DNA of 46,635 nucleotides from Dinochytrium kinnereticum. Taxonomy: Eukaryota > Chytridiomycota > Chytridiomycetes > Chytridiales > Chytridiaceae. Made by a program: the position numbers and the translations under genes. Location of the stretch: assembly GCA_027604005.1 (NCBI GenBank), contig JADGJT010000171.1, forward strand, positions 1-46,635. Direction: 5' to 3'. Each line of letters opens with the position of its first letter. The stretch's first letter is position 1. Of this stretch, positions 21,872 to 33,251 are shown piece after piece. The notes under the pieces were generated by a model. It saw only the letters and a list, made by a program, of their open reading frames with translations, was not told the origin of the DNA and ran no database searches.

Positions 21872-24152
21872 ATGATGTCCCTCGACCCCCGCCGACGCAC
21901 GGCATCACAGTCGACGGTCATAAGGCCCGTCACGCTGGACAGGTTGAACACCGGCAGCGACGTCCTGCATGGCATCAACGTGCATAACGGCGGTAGCCCC
22001 TTCAGCAACGGCACGCGGACGACGAGGAACGGTGAAAGCAGAGGCCCTGAAGGAGGTCTCAATGGTACTTCTTCGGTTCATCTTCCCAGCCCTGAAGACC
22101 ACCACGGCAACGACGGTTTGAAGGCTCGGTCGATTGTTCCCAGTGTTGAATCACCGACGTTTTGGCCGAGCCCGTTGACGAATGACCGTGCCAGCTTCTC
22201 CACCCATCCTCACCTTTTCAACCCTCTCCTTTCATCCACGCCGAGCGTCAAAAAGTGCTTCCACTGCGGAGGTTTAAGCCACCAGCCATTTAGAAAGTGC
22301 TCGATACCCATGTCGGATGGCGGACGAGCTGCGGTGCGGTACCTTCGGATGTTGCGTGAGTTTAGGGAGTGGCAACGGAACGTTGTGGGGACGAGTTTGG
22401 AGGAGAGTGAGAAGAATGATGAGGCTGTTCTTTGGAGAATACGGTTTTTTGAGAGGGAACTTGTTGACGCGGGGCTTGGGGCGCTTGTCGGACCTGGGCT
22501 TGGGGGGAGGGAGGTTGGGGTATTGACTGATGTTGAGGAGTTGGAGGTGGAGGGGGCGGAGATGGAGGAGATGGAGGTTGAGGCGGGAGGGGATGTTGAG
22601 ATTGAAATTGGGGAAGAGGAGGGGTGTGAGGGTGGGGATGTGGAGGTGTGTTTGGAGGTTGCTCAGGGTTGGGATGGGGCAGATGAGGATGAGGATGTGC
22701 CTATTGAGTACTTTGAGGCGGACAAGGCAAGACGTGAGCCTGAACGGGACGACAACATTGAAGCGTCTGGTGGGGAGAACATCCAAGAGGAACACTTCTA
22801 TGGTTCAGAGGAAAAGTTTGAGATGATGCACCCCCTCGAAATCCCTGCAGGAGCCGGAGGAGAAGACGACGTCGACTTTGACATTGGTCACCGAGAGCCT
22901 GACTTTGAATCTGAAGAGGACGACAAGGAGGGGAATAGCCGGGATCCCAGAGCCGATTTGGGGGTCGAAAAGGATGAGTTTGAAGATGCTCGCCAACACA
23001 CCACACCTGATTTGGACGCTGAAGAGGACGAGCTTGAAACAATTCATCGAGTCGCCAAGCCCAATTTTGACGTCGTCGAAGAGGACGAGTTTGAAGAAGC
23101 TCGCGAAGACCTCAGGTCCAAACCTGAAGTGGAAGACGACCTTAAAAGAGGCGACATGTTTCAATTTGATGTCGAGGCAAACGCTGAGGTACGGATATGG
23201 CAGGAGGCCATAAGCGCTTTGGCCGACGAGGATCAGTTTTGTCGGAAAAGATTGGGATCTCGGAAGGAGGAGGAGGAGATTGAGCGAGGTTTACTGGATG
23301 AAGGAGAGATGATGGGTGAGGAGGATTTCGAGGTCATGCAGGCGACCAAGATTGCTCTTGCAGAGGAAGAGGAGATGGAACGCAAGCTTCGTGAGCGACA
23401 GGAGGAGTTTAATGCGGATGCGGCAAGAGAACAAGCTTTGCAGGAGCGGGTGGATTTTGAGGACTTGCGACGGACCTTTAATGAGGCTCAGACTGAGTTG
23501 AGCAACTTGCAGCGAGCGAGAGAGGCCGAAAAACGTCAGAGGAGCTTTGACGGAGAGGAAGAGATGGAGGGGGAGGAGGAGGAACAACGACATGTATCCC
23601 GTTACCGTGATGAGGAAGATGCAGAGCATGATCTGGATGCCGATGCCGATACCCCACTCATCAAGAGGCGGAAATATGTTCACTCACATATCTCGCGTGA
23701 GGTGAGAGCTTTTCTTTTTCCTTCTCTCTCTACACGTAAAAAGCAAATAATGAAATAGACTGGGGTTTGACATCATCTCCTCTTGTTTGAAGCATCTCCA
23801 CCCTTACATGCAGGATCTTAACCCCGGCGAGCACATTACCGAATTCTCCTCCCCGCACCCTCGCCAACACCAGCTCGCCACCAGTTCACGTCACTGCCCC
23901 ATCGACGACGACATCGAGGAGGAACCTGAAGAGGCTGCAGCACCCATTCTAGACAGATCACCCGCATCGCATCTTCATCAATCTCGCGCGTCAAGACACG
24001 AGGACGTGGTTCTCCTTCATCCGAGGTCTGCCAGTTCCAAAACTCGGGAGAAGGTCGAGGTCATGGCGGCGGAGGTAGTGATGACCAGTGAGGAGATTGT
24101 GAAGAGATGGATTCGGTCGTTGCCGGATATTTCTGAATTTGAGCCAGTTTGA
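21872..24152 (+). CDS. Acidic protein with single zinc-knuckle-like motif
   Basis: Unrecognised protein of 729 residues from two exons, 21872-23701 and 23793-24152 (91-nt intron, GTGAGA donor). The first ATG of the open frame (MMSLDPRRRT) was chosen; the frame upstream of it has no ATG. Near residue 129 is CFHCGGLSHQPFRKC, a C-X2-C-X4-H-X5-C motif one residue longer than a standard CCHC knuckle, so it may bind RNA or zinc. After it the chain is extremely acidic. Residues about 340-430 form a degenerate repeat of roughly 22-24 residues around EEDEFEEAR/EEDELETIH. A glutamate-rich coiled-coil region follows (about 470-570). The basic KRRKYVHSHIS before the splice could be a nuclear signal. The last exon ends EEIVKRWIRSLPDISEFEPV. 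Nuclear role is inference only. Confidence 0.72.
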
Positions 24153-24413
24153 TGGGTGCTGGGCATTTTTCTTCAGTGAATGCCGTTCGCTTTGGCCTTT
24201 TTCTTCTTCTTCCTTTTTGCCCACGCTCCTTTGTTTCTTGAGCTTATTTCTTTTCAATCGCTGCTCATTTTGCGTGCTTTTTGTATGTAATAAATATTTA
24301 CTCGTCTTGCGCCTGGTTGAAGTATTCATCGTAACGGATGCATGCAAGAGTTTGTTTGTTCTCTGCATGACAACTTTCGAAGAAAAAAAAGGTTGTTCGA
24401 ACAAACTGAAAGA

Positions 24414-25729
24414 ATGCTCAGATGGACGATGGCGCTGATGCCTCACCTTTCCACCCGCCTCCACCCTTCATCGCCTCGCCTCTCTGTCGCCGTCCGCACC
24501 TCCGTCACCTCGTAAGAGTTCGCATCATTCCACCCCTCTTAACCATACCGCCTTCAGCGCAAAGCAATGGATTGCCCGCCAGTCCAGTGATCCATACGTC
24601 AAGGCGGCGGCGAGGGAGAACATGCGGTCCAGAGCATCATTCAAACTTGAGCAGATGCAGAAGGGCTATGAGCTCATTCGGCGGAACGATGTTGTGCTGG
24701 ATTTGGGAGCCAGCCCTGGAGGATGGACTCAGGTGAGGCTATTTCCGCCATCGCTCTCATTTCCCCCCCGTACGAGCTTCATTGCCTCCTTAAAAGCTTC
24801 AAGTGGTTTCCTCCATTCCCGGCTCTCACTCTTGCTATATCGTTCTCCGCCTCCAAAAAAAAAACATAAAAACAACACAAAACAAAAAACAAAACAACAG
24901 GTCGCCGCCCGTCATGTCCGCAAAGGCCGCGTGGTAGCCATCGATCTGCTCCCCATTGATCCCATTCCAGGCGCCGTGATTCTTCAAGGCGATATGGTAG
25001 ACCCCTCGGTTCAGTCTCGTGTTATTGACGCACTGGGTGGGAAAGGCGCCAACGTCGTGTTAAGTGATATGGCTCACTCCTTCACTGGAAACAGGGGTGC
25101 TGATGTGGCGAGAGTTCAGACCCTTTGCGAGGTTGCGTTGGAAGTTGCGGAGAGGGTGTTAAGGCCCGGAGGGAATTTTGTGTGTAAGTTTATTCAGGGG
25201 GAGGGGAGTGATGGTGAGTTTTCCCTTTTCAATCTGATTCCAAGGCTCGTATGGCTTGGAATTCTTTAACCTTTTCATTGCATTGCATGACCCATTATGG
25301 AGATTTAATGTTTTTCTTCTGGCTTCTCAATACCTATTCGCACCGTCCTGACCCACAGAACTTCGCAACAAACTCATCGGTCGCTTCGCCCGCGTCATTT
25401 ACGATAAGCCCCCAGCCTCACGCTCAGATTCTGCGGAAGGTTATATGATCTGTCTCAACCATGCGCCACCGTCTCTTACCTCCCCTCAACCGCTTGTGAG
25501 TGAATTCCGAAACAGACCTCAATCAACAGACGCCGTCATTCCTCCGCATTGGAAAGAGATTGTTCCGGGATCGTTTATCCTTGCTGCTCTACCTGGAGGG
25601 CGCGGGCTTGTTAAGGCCAGAGTTGAGACGGTTCTATCAAGGGATTTTCATGCCAAGGGTGTAAAGGTGCGACTGGTGGATGGGAGACTGGCTAGGGCGA
25701 CGGCTCTAATTGGAGAGGATCATGATTGA
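24414..25729 (+). CDS. MRM2: Mitochondrial MRM2/FtsJ-type rRNA 2'-O-methyltransferase fused to YwbE-like domain
   Basis: FtsJ/RrmJ family SAM-dependent methyltransferase, mitochondrial by its start; Mrm2 methylates a uridine in the large-subunit rRNA. Exons: 24414-24511, 24558-24732, 24901-25213, 25359-25729; 318 residues. The N-terminus MLRWTMALMPHLSTRLH is arginine-rich without acids, as in a transit peptide. Then come SAKQWIARQSSDPYVKAAA and SRASFKL (catalytic Lys 62), the SAM motif DLGASPGGWTQVA, VLSDMAHSFTGN (catalytic Asp), GGNFVCKFIQGEGS (Lys) and SDSAEGYMIC (Glu), so the K-D-K-E set is complete. The frame continues without a stop into about 80 more residues. Of these, HWKEIVPGSFILAALPGG and HAKGVKVRLVDGRLARATAL resemble the small bacterial YwbE/DUF2196 protein. 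The domain assignment of the tail is from remembered pattern. Confidence 0.87.
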
Positions 25730-26198
25730 GTCCCTTTTTTATGGGTAATTGGAAGGCGATTAAGGCATTCGGCTGAATATTTTGGATGCCTGATGGATTG
25801 CGGTATCTGGATGATATGTCTATTCCAGTTATATCTTTTTTTTTTTTTTGTATATACATGTCCTGGTTACTGTTTTGGTGTATTGAGGTTGAACCACGGA
25901 AAGCTGATCTTTTGCATTATAATTTCTTTATTCTTTACTCAAAGACTAAGTAAGCACAACAATACAATAATAAGCAACGCATGCATTTCCATCAGCCACC
26001 CTTTATCGAACGTTGAAAAAAAAATGAAGGGGTTACAGTAGAAGGACAAAAGAAGTAATGCCGCAGGCAAAGAAAACGATCATCAAACTCCCCAAATAAT
26101 CCGCAGAATACCCAGAAATAAAGAAAAAGAGATAAAGAGAAATCAAAAAGAAGAAAAACGTAGAAAAACAAAAAGATAAAAGAAAAGCTCAACCCATT
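25730..26198. other. Convergent 3' region of MRM2 and CCDC47 genes
   Basis: A/T-rich interval between two genes that end towards each other. AATACAATAATAAG near 25955 and T- or A-runs are compatible with polyadenylation on both strands. No gene seen. Confidence 0.5.
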
Positions 26199-27810
26199 CT
26201 ACATCGTAACTTTGCCTTTCTTCATCCTCTTTTTCATCTCCAGTTTCTGTTTCTTCTCCTCCCACTTGCGCTGCTCCTCAGGACTCATCTTGCTCACCTC
26301 CTGCTCCTTCTTCTTCAACGCCTCCTGCTTCATCTTGGCCAGCTCCTCCTTTCGCGCTTCCTCAAGCTTCTTCATAATCTTATCTTCAGCCGCCGTACGA
26401 ATCTTCTTCAGCTTGCTCTTTGCCTGGAATAAAAAATTTAGGTGAGATAGAGTGAGCTTCGACATGGGTTCACTCACGTCCGTAGTAAAAGGGTACTGCG
26501 CAAGGTACTCGATGAGATCCATAAGGGAGGAGACCAGGTCAATCATGAGCTGTGTGTCGAATTCAGTCGGGTTGGGGGGTATAAGGAATGTCGCTGAGAG
26601 TGTCTTAGGCATATCTTTAAGACCTTCAATGCTGTCATCGCCCAAGTGGGTCGAAAATGGAGGATGGAAAGGGATAGAATTTGAGTACGTTGGCCAAAGA
26701 AATTAGGGAGGGTGCGAACGCTACGACGAACCTCCCCAATAAAAAAAATTAGGAAAGAGACGAATCATTACCTCTTCGGCAGCACCTTCTCCTGATCCGT
26801 CAAGATGATGCTCTCGATAACGGGGTGCCTCAGCAGTTTCCCCTCTCCTTTTTCATTCAAGCCCACCGAGGCCCAGAGGGTAGAGACAAAACGTTCATCC
26901 TCCATCAACGTTGCGGCAAAGTCCGGAGCATCGGTGAGGAGGACATATTGCTCCTTGGGGAAGCGCGGGTAAGTCTTTGGGATAGCAAAATCAGCGAGGT
27001 CGTAACGGGACTTGATGGTCTTGGCTGATGTCCGCTTCGGAAGAATAGCGAAGACCAGGCCCTGAAGGGACTTGTCGAGAGTGATGTTGATCACGACTTT
27101 GTCATGTTGCTGGACATCAGGGACGGTAATGTTCTTCAGGTAGCCCACGAGGTCGAATCGGGGAAGGAGCTGACGTGTGGGATGTTTTCGATGGGAGCAG
27201 CGAGTGAATAAACTGTGCGTAAGAAAAAAAGAATGCGAAACTATCGCAGGAAATATGTACCCTAATAAATCCATAGACCCTCTGGACATGCCTCCTCCCC
27301 GAGGCATAAAAGATAAAGTCGTTAGGCCCATCCCTAATCATGGTGTACTTCTTGTCGTCGCCAACCTGAGAGAAGTTGGATTCCCAAACCGGAAGCGTCG
27401 CCTGAAGCCATTTCTTTGCGATTCCAAGGTTTACTGAGCGCCCGTAGTAATGCAGCGCGAGATAAACAGCGAGTCCAATGACGGCCACCATCTCAAATTG
27501 AAAGTCCCAGATGCTGATGGCCCCCCAGTTCAGCTGCTGACTCCTAACCTGAGACGATCCTGGCGTTGCCAACGGAGGAGACCATGCGGATTTCGTAGCA
27601 ATGGGCTCGTCGTCGTCGACATCCTCAACGTCCTCTGGATTGTTTCTGTGGTGTTAGGCGGGGATGCGAAATGACATGCTGGCTGGACGTACCAACGTCG
27701 TCGTCGCTGGAGGAGGCGGTAGCGATGGCCGCGAGCATGGAGGCGACGAGCAGCAGCATCAGCCATGATGCTAGCGAACGCGCCGTTCTTCGGGCCGACG
27801 GAGAGAGCAT
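26199..27810 (-). CDS. CCDC47: CCDC47 homologue (DUF1682), PAT complex / ER translocon factor
   Basis: ER membrane protein related to CCDC47, which with Asterix forms the PAT complex that shields transmembrane helices during insertion. Exons: 27810-27693, 27634-27261, 27169-26772, 26631-26478, 26423-26199; 422 residues. The start MLSPSARRTARSLASWLMLL gives a signal peptide. An acidic lumenal stretch (SSSDDDVEDVEDVDDDEP) is followed by one membrane segment, FEMVAVIGLAVYLALHYY, near 86-103. The cytosolic domain carries DDKKYTMIRDGPNDFIFYAS, GRRHVQRVYGFI, then LLPRFDLVGYLKN, DKVVINITLD and FVSTLWASVGLNEKGEGKLL. The tail is the lysine/glutamate-rich coiled coil typical of the family (KKLEEARKEELAKMKQEA) ending KGKVTM. 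The acceptor at 27635 was chosen because it is the one that keeps the downstream frame. Length is slightly below the animal protein. Confidence 0.87.
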
Positions 27811-28365
27811 CGAGTCGGTGTGTCCTGGAGGAGGTACTGGAAGATATGAAAAAATTGCCTTGAGACCTCACCCGCTGAAATATTCCGTTGCGTGAAGGAC
27901 GGACGGACGCACGGTGCGAGACTCACGTTGGCTGCTGGACAACGGCGATGAGGAACGAGACAGCCCGTGCTTCTGGTCAGGGATGAATAAAGAGGAGCAC
28001 CCATTTCACTGTCCTTTGCTTTGCGCATGCAGTGTGCTCTGCGGCATCCGCATCCATCGCGACATAGTGCGATGCGATGGGATGCGACGGCATGCGTGTG
28101 CGTCTGCGGGCATGCGTGTGTCGCCGAGGGGGCGGTGGCCATAGGCAGTTGTCACATCATCAGGGTCATTTTCCAAAAAGACTGCTGGCGATCACCTTGC
28201 CTTCCCTTCATCCGGCCAACTGCCTGGCACTCCCTTCACCGACACTGCCGCCCCTTCAGCGTCTCCAGAGCGCCTTCATCTGCAGCCGTCCTCAAGACCC
28301 AGCGCAGGACGCGAGTGCTCCCACACCCCTGATCCAGATCACACCCTCCGGCAACTATTAAAGCC
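27811..28365. promoter_or_regulatory. Divergent upstream region of CCDC47 and DENN genes
   Basis: 555 bp between divergent starts. Contains GCATGCG/CATGCG repeats near 28023-28125. The short frames here have no motif. Confidence 0.45.
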
Positions 28366-31300
28366 ATGCAGGCCATATCTCTGCCAAGCGACTTTGATCA
28401 TCCCCTGGCTGCGGCCATATCCGAAATCAGTCTCAAGCAGGAAGATGCTGATTCGAGTCGTCCTGCAGTGGGCCTCGCCCGCACAGACGTCGCCAATGTG
28501 CATCTTGCTACCACCCCAAGGGTCCCTTCTTCCGACGACAGCCGCCTCAGGCCTGGCAGGGATTTGTTCTCCGATGAACCTCACCTGGAGCCGTTCAGAG
28601 CTATAGCTCCAGTATCCGTGGCCCCAGGCTCCTTGATTATCTCAAAGAAGACCTCAGGGAGTACGATGGCCGCGATTGAAAGGGAGGGGGCTGATAATAC
28701 CGCCATTCACCCGAGAAAGGACTTTCGAAGGACGACCGGCGATTCAAACCTTGAGGACACTTCAGAATACTTGGGATCAGGTCAAAGGCTCCGTTTGAAT
28801 GACGTTGAAGAGCACAGAATTAAACCAAAGAGTTCGTTTCGAAAGTCCCTTGTGAAGATGCTGGATTCCTTTCATGTCACAGGATCTTCGAGTGATTCTT
28901 CCGCGCCTTTGGCTTCTGGGACAACATCTGTAGGGGTATTTCTGGTTCATTCTTTATTTCTGAATCGACGCTGCCGGCAATAGAAGCCGTCGCTTGCTTT
29001 GAACTTAACGAAAAGCACCCTTTCTATTTCAACCTCACCGAAAACAGGTGGAACGTGCGAAGAGCCTGAAGGAGGTCTCTGGCAACAGGAAACGGCCAAT
29101 GGCGGAGAGAGCGCTGACGCTGATCAGAGCAAAATCACCTCCTCTGCAGGAGAAACCATCCCATCAGCCTTCTTCATCGATCAGCCAAGACACCAACGGA
29201 TTAATCGATCCTTTAACATCCGCCCCAAGTAAATTCACTGGAACTGCCCAACAAGTCTCCCCCCCTCGCTCCGATCCTCCCTACTCCAGACCAGTCCATA
29301 CTCGCACCCTATCCCAACCCGGTACGCACTCTAAACACTTCAAATCCCTTAGCGCCCCCATTGGGAGATCTCATGATACCCATCATTTTGACTCTGAAAA
29401 GGCCTCTGCTGGCGGAGGAGTTTCGGCTTCACATTCTCTAGTCTTAATTAATGGGTGAGTAATTTTGCGTGAACCTTTGCCTTGGATTCCAATAGTTTCT
29501 CTTATAGATATGATAAGGACGATGAGGATGACTTTGAAAAGATCTGCGCTGTCTTTGTCGTAAGTAACCATTCACCGCACGTATATATTTTTTTTATACT
29601 GTTGTATGGCAACTGAATCTAAGGCAATTTGAACAATAAATAGGCTCGCTTTGATACCCTTCGCGGAAACATGATCGAATATCAGCACCCCCTCGCTGCA
29701 GACTTATCCGGCGTAGAATACCAATCCCTTCCCTCAGGATCCCATGCTGTAATTTCCGACGTTATCTATTTTCGAAAAGGCTCCCACTACGGCATTTGCG
29801 CCTTTCAAAGACATGTTCTTACAGCACGGGACGCGGAAATGCAGAAAGAGAGAGGTGCCAGGGTTCGTTCTGTTGGGATTTTGTCCTCGTCGTTTTCGGG
29901 GTTGCATCGGCATTTGCCGTTTTTGAGATCGATGGCGAATGCGTTTTCGGTAAATTTGGGGGAACATGAGGATCTGAGAACTTATTATGAGGCGAGAAGC
30001 CTGGAGGTGTTTCCTAGGGTCGGGCTCATTGAATCGGTTGGATTACCAGATCTCCAGGTATGCGCAATAGGCCCAAATCTACCTCTATTAACGATTCTTT
30101 GTTTGATTGTTTTACATAGAAGGACCACCCAGTCAGTTACTTTCCGAAATTCACACAGATATACGGCTCAAATATCTTCTGCCTTTGGAAATATGTGAGC
30201 AATGATGTTATACCTCTTATTTTCTTAGTTTTATATATTTTTTATTGACGTATCCGTTTGTTTTTTTTTTGCGGAAAAAAGGCTCTTCTTCATAAGCGCG
30301 TTCTGTTCTACGGCATACCGCCTGTGGAGAACCTCTGTTACAATAGTAAGTAAATTTCCCCCTTTTTTTACCTAACACTAAATCGTCTCCAAAGTTTTCT
30401 GCATGAACCTTCTAGGTGCCCACACTCTACCCCTCTTCCCAGTCCACCTCCGTTCCCAGTTCTTCATTAACGTAGCAGACATTATCGAGCTCGAGCATCT
30501 TAAATCCTTCTTGGCCTGTATGTCATCCCCTTCCCTAAGCACTGCTCTACTTTTGCTAACCCTACTGAAAGGCACCACCGAATCCATCTTTGGAAGCAAG
30601 CAACAGCTATGGGATCTTTACGTTCATCATCAAGACACTAGTGCGCAACTGATCTTCTCAACATCGCATATCAAGTCCGAAACTACAGGAGAGCAAACAG
30701 GTATTTTCCTTGTCAATTTTCGAGTGTGCATCTAACTCGTTTTGTACCTTTAGCACCTATTAAGCATTCGGTGAACGAGGTGGACGTAAAGCGTTTTGCT
30801 GAGCTCAGTCGATTCCTCGAGAATAGTTCGCCCATCGCTGGAGCGGGCGGAGTGGCCGTTATTAAGGAGGAAGGGTCAGCGGTGAACCCCATAGTGGAGA
30901 TGGGGGAGAATATAGAAAGTGCAGACAGGTTAGCGAATAGGAAGTTGAATAGGGGTGACGTCTCTGTCGGGGATTCGTTTGACTCTGTGTCAAAGGAGAT
31001 GAAAAAGGCGTTCACATTGGTCCAGTAAGTCCCTTTTACCATTTCCTCCAACCTATCAGTGTGTTTTTTTCTCCGATATCTTTTTCCTTTTTATTTATCT
31101 TAACCCTCATTGTTGACAAAAACAAAAGGTACTTCTCCGACCTCAACACCAAGCTTTTCACTACCCTTTACGACATCTCCCGCTCAGAAGATCCTGTTCT
31201 CCGCCCGTGTCGTCTTAAGAACCTTCTTGGGCTTCATCCGCAATCTGATTCCGCTTTTATAAGAGATCTGGTTAGGCTTTATGATATTCCAGTGGAATTG

Positions 31301-31387
31301 GATCTGAGGGGGAAGAGGTGGTCTGCCATTGGATGGCGGGGTGGTAGAATCAATTGTGATTGCTGTACCCAAGCAGGGAAGAAGTGA
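28366..31387 (+). CDS. DENN-domain protein, LCHN/DENND11 (fungal Anr2-like)
   Basis: DENN-module protein, expected to act on Rab GTPases in membrane traffic. Exons: 28366-28935, 29048-29454, 29508-29559, 29644-30057, 30120-30194, 30282-30345, 30395-30517, 30572-30700, 30754-31024, 31129-31387; 787 residues. The first 330 residues are Ser/Pro-rich and disordered. The LCHN-type core follows: EKICAVFVARFDTLRGNMIE, then YQHPLAADLSGVEYQSLPSG, FRKGSHYGICAF, then HPVSYFPKFTQIYGSNIF, WKYALLHKRVLFYG, PPVENLCYNIFCMNLLG and the final KLFTTLYDISRSEDPVL. The first intron donor could be at 28930 or 28936; both keep frame. The gene ends towards TSR3, with AATAAA at about 31541. LCHN versus another DENN subfamily is judged from remembered motif order. 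Confidence 0.82.
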
Positions 31388-31598
31388 GAAGGCTGGATAA
31401 AAGGGCGTGACAACAGCCGTATATCTCAGTTGCTGATGATGTGGCTGCTCGCTAGCTAAGGATCACCCGTTGCTGAGGGTTTCATCTCGTACATTCTTTC
31501 TGCTTTTTGGGAGGCGCGATATTTATTTGATGGAAGAAAGAATAAAATATATATTACAGATGATGTTCTTAAAGCAGGGCTGACATTCAATTTATCTC

Positions 31599-33072
31599 TC
31601 AAGCTTCCCGCTTCTTCAATACGGTGTTTCCAAAAGCATCAGTGACCTCCTCAAATTCCTCATCATTGACCGAGCTCTTGGGAACCCGAAGGGTGTTTCC
31701 AAGTTTATCAACAATTTCCACATAATCGTCATCATCCTCCTCCTCTTCCTCGTCCTCTTCGTCCTCCTCACTTGCATCCTCACTCTCCTCACTCTCACTC
31801 TCGTTCTCTCCATCTCGACGTCTCCATCGGCTGGCTCCTGCGCCTCCAGGCTCTCGGTTCGGGTTCAACAGCATCTCCTCTGAGCCTGCTTCGCGTCGAG
31901 CTAATGCCTCTGTTATCATGAAAAAAGGGCAGGTAAGCTTTAACATTTACGAATGAAGGGCAACTCCATGCCCACACCTTTCTCCATCTTTGCAAGGTAC
32001 TCGTTTTGAGCCCTCACAACATCGGCGGAATCTCGGCACTTTGAGTACATCTCTAGCACCTCTTTGTTGATGTGGTAAAAGGCGTGACCCCAGGAGAAGC
32101 GGGACATAAGCTTATGCCCATCGTCAGTGAAGCCTGTAAAAAGTGTAAAGAAGTGAAGTAGGGTTTAGGAGGTGAGAGGATGTATTGAAAATAGCATCAA
32201 GAGAAAAAAAAACAATTAGAGAATGAGCCGGCCAGAACAGTCGGAATAATCAATGAGTAGCCAACTTCCCCACCCTAACGGACCGAGGACTGGGGGCTGA
32301 AAGCACATTTCCGGAAAGGAATGAGAATGCCCAGAGAGATCGATACAGATGTAAAAGCAGAACCATCAATGCCAAGCCATCTACTCCTCCCCCAAAACAA
32401 CACAGTTGTGGTGGGTAAAGAAAAGTGCTGGAAAAGACCCAGAACCGGAATAGGACAAGACCAAAAAAGAACCCGTCGAAAACAACTACAGTATTAATGA
32501 CCCACCTGTAATGAAAAGAGCCGCAGCAAGCGCCTCCACGCAATTCAACTTAAATGGCCTCCCATAGTTCACAGGGTTGGCCGCAACAAGGTAAGGCAGC
32601 AATCTCTCATTAGGGGACTTGATTTTCTCAAAGGGCACCTCTTCAATCCTCGCCCAAGAGCAATCCACCACACAGCATCCGTCCGCGGCAACAGCCTCCC
32701 TATCAGCCGGCGACACCGACTGCTTACCCTTAGGAGTCATGACCACTCCCTTAAACCTCTGACCAACTCGCAGCTGTCGGACCACCTTGATCCGGACCAT
32801 CTTCTTTCCTGAACATCGTTTGGGATCGCAGTGATCAAAATCCTAAGAGAGTATTGTTGGTCATGCCGTCTAGAGTGGGGTTTGGTACTAACCCACATGG
32901 CCAAGGGAACGCCTATGTCGTTCTCTCGGTGGATGAGATCGGTTGCGTCGTCTGCAGCAGATTCGACTTGCGGGCCGTCATTCTCTTGCAGCAGGACGCG
33001 GGTGGTTCCTCGCTTGCCCGCCCCACCGAACCCAGCTGATCGCTTGCTTGTGTGTATGTTGCGACCCCCCAT
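31599..33072 (-). CDS. TSR3: TSR3, 18S rRNA aminocarboxypropyltransferase
   Basis: Tsr3 transfers the aminocarboxypropyl group of SAM to the hypermodified pseudouridine of 18S rRNA during late 40S maturation in the cytoplasm. Exons: 33072-32893, 32842-32506, 32133-31978, 31909-31599; 327 residues. Diagnostic blocks in order: [20 protein letters not shown] across the first splice, then [81 protein letters not shown] and [20 protein letters not shown]. The C-terminus is a Glu/Asp run followed by [20 protein letters not shown]; an acidic tail is usual in fungal and animal Tsr3. The basic N-terminus [20 protein letters not shown] also fits. The start at 33072 lies 179 bp from the end of the next gene upstream on the same strand. 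Confidence 0.95.
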
Positions 33073-33251
33073 GACAAACCCAGCCAGGAGAAGAAAAAAA
33101 AAAAAGATGAAGTTGGTTTTCTGTGGGTTGCGGTGTATATTTGGGTTTATGAACTTGATGTGGAGTATGAGGAAACGTCGGACTCCGCGGGAAAAGAACG
33201 TGAAATAAAAAAAAAAGCATAATTATAGTTATAAAACATATCACCAAAACA

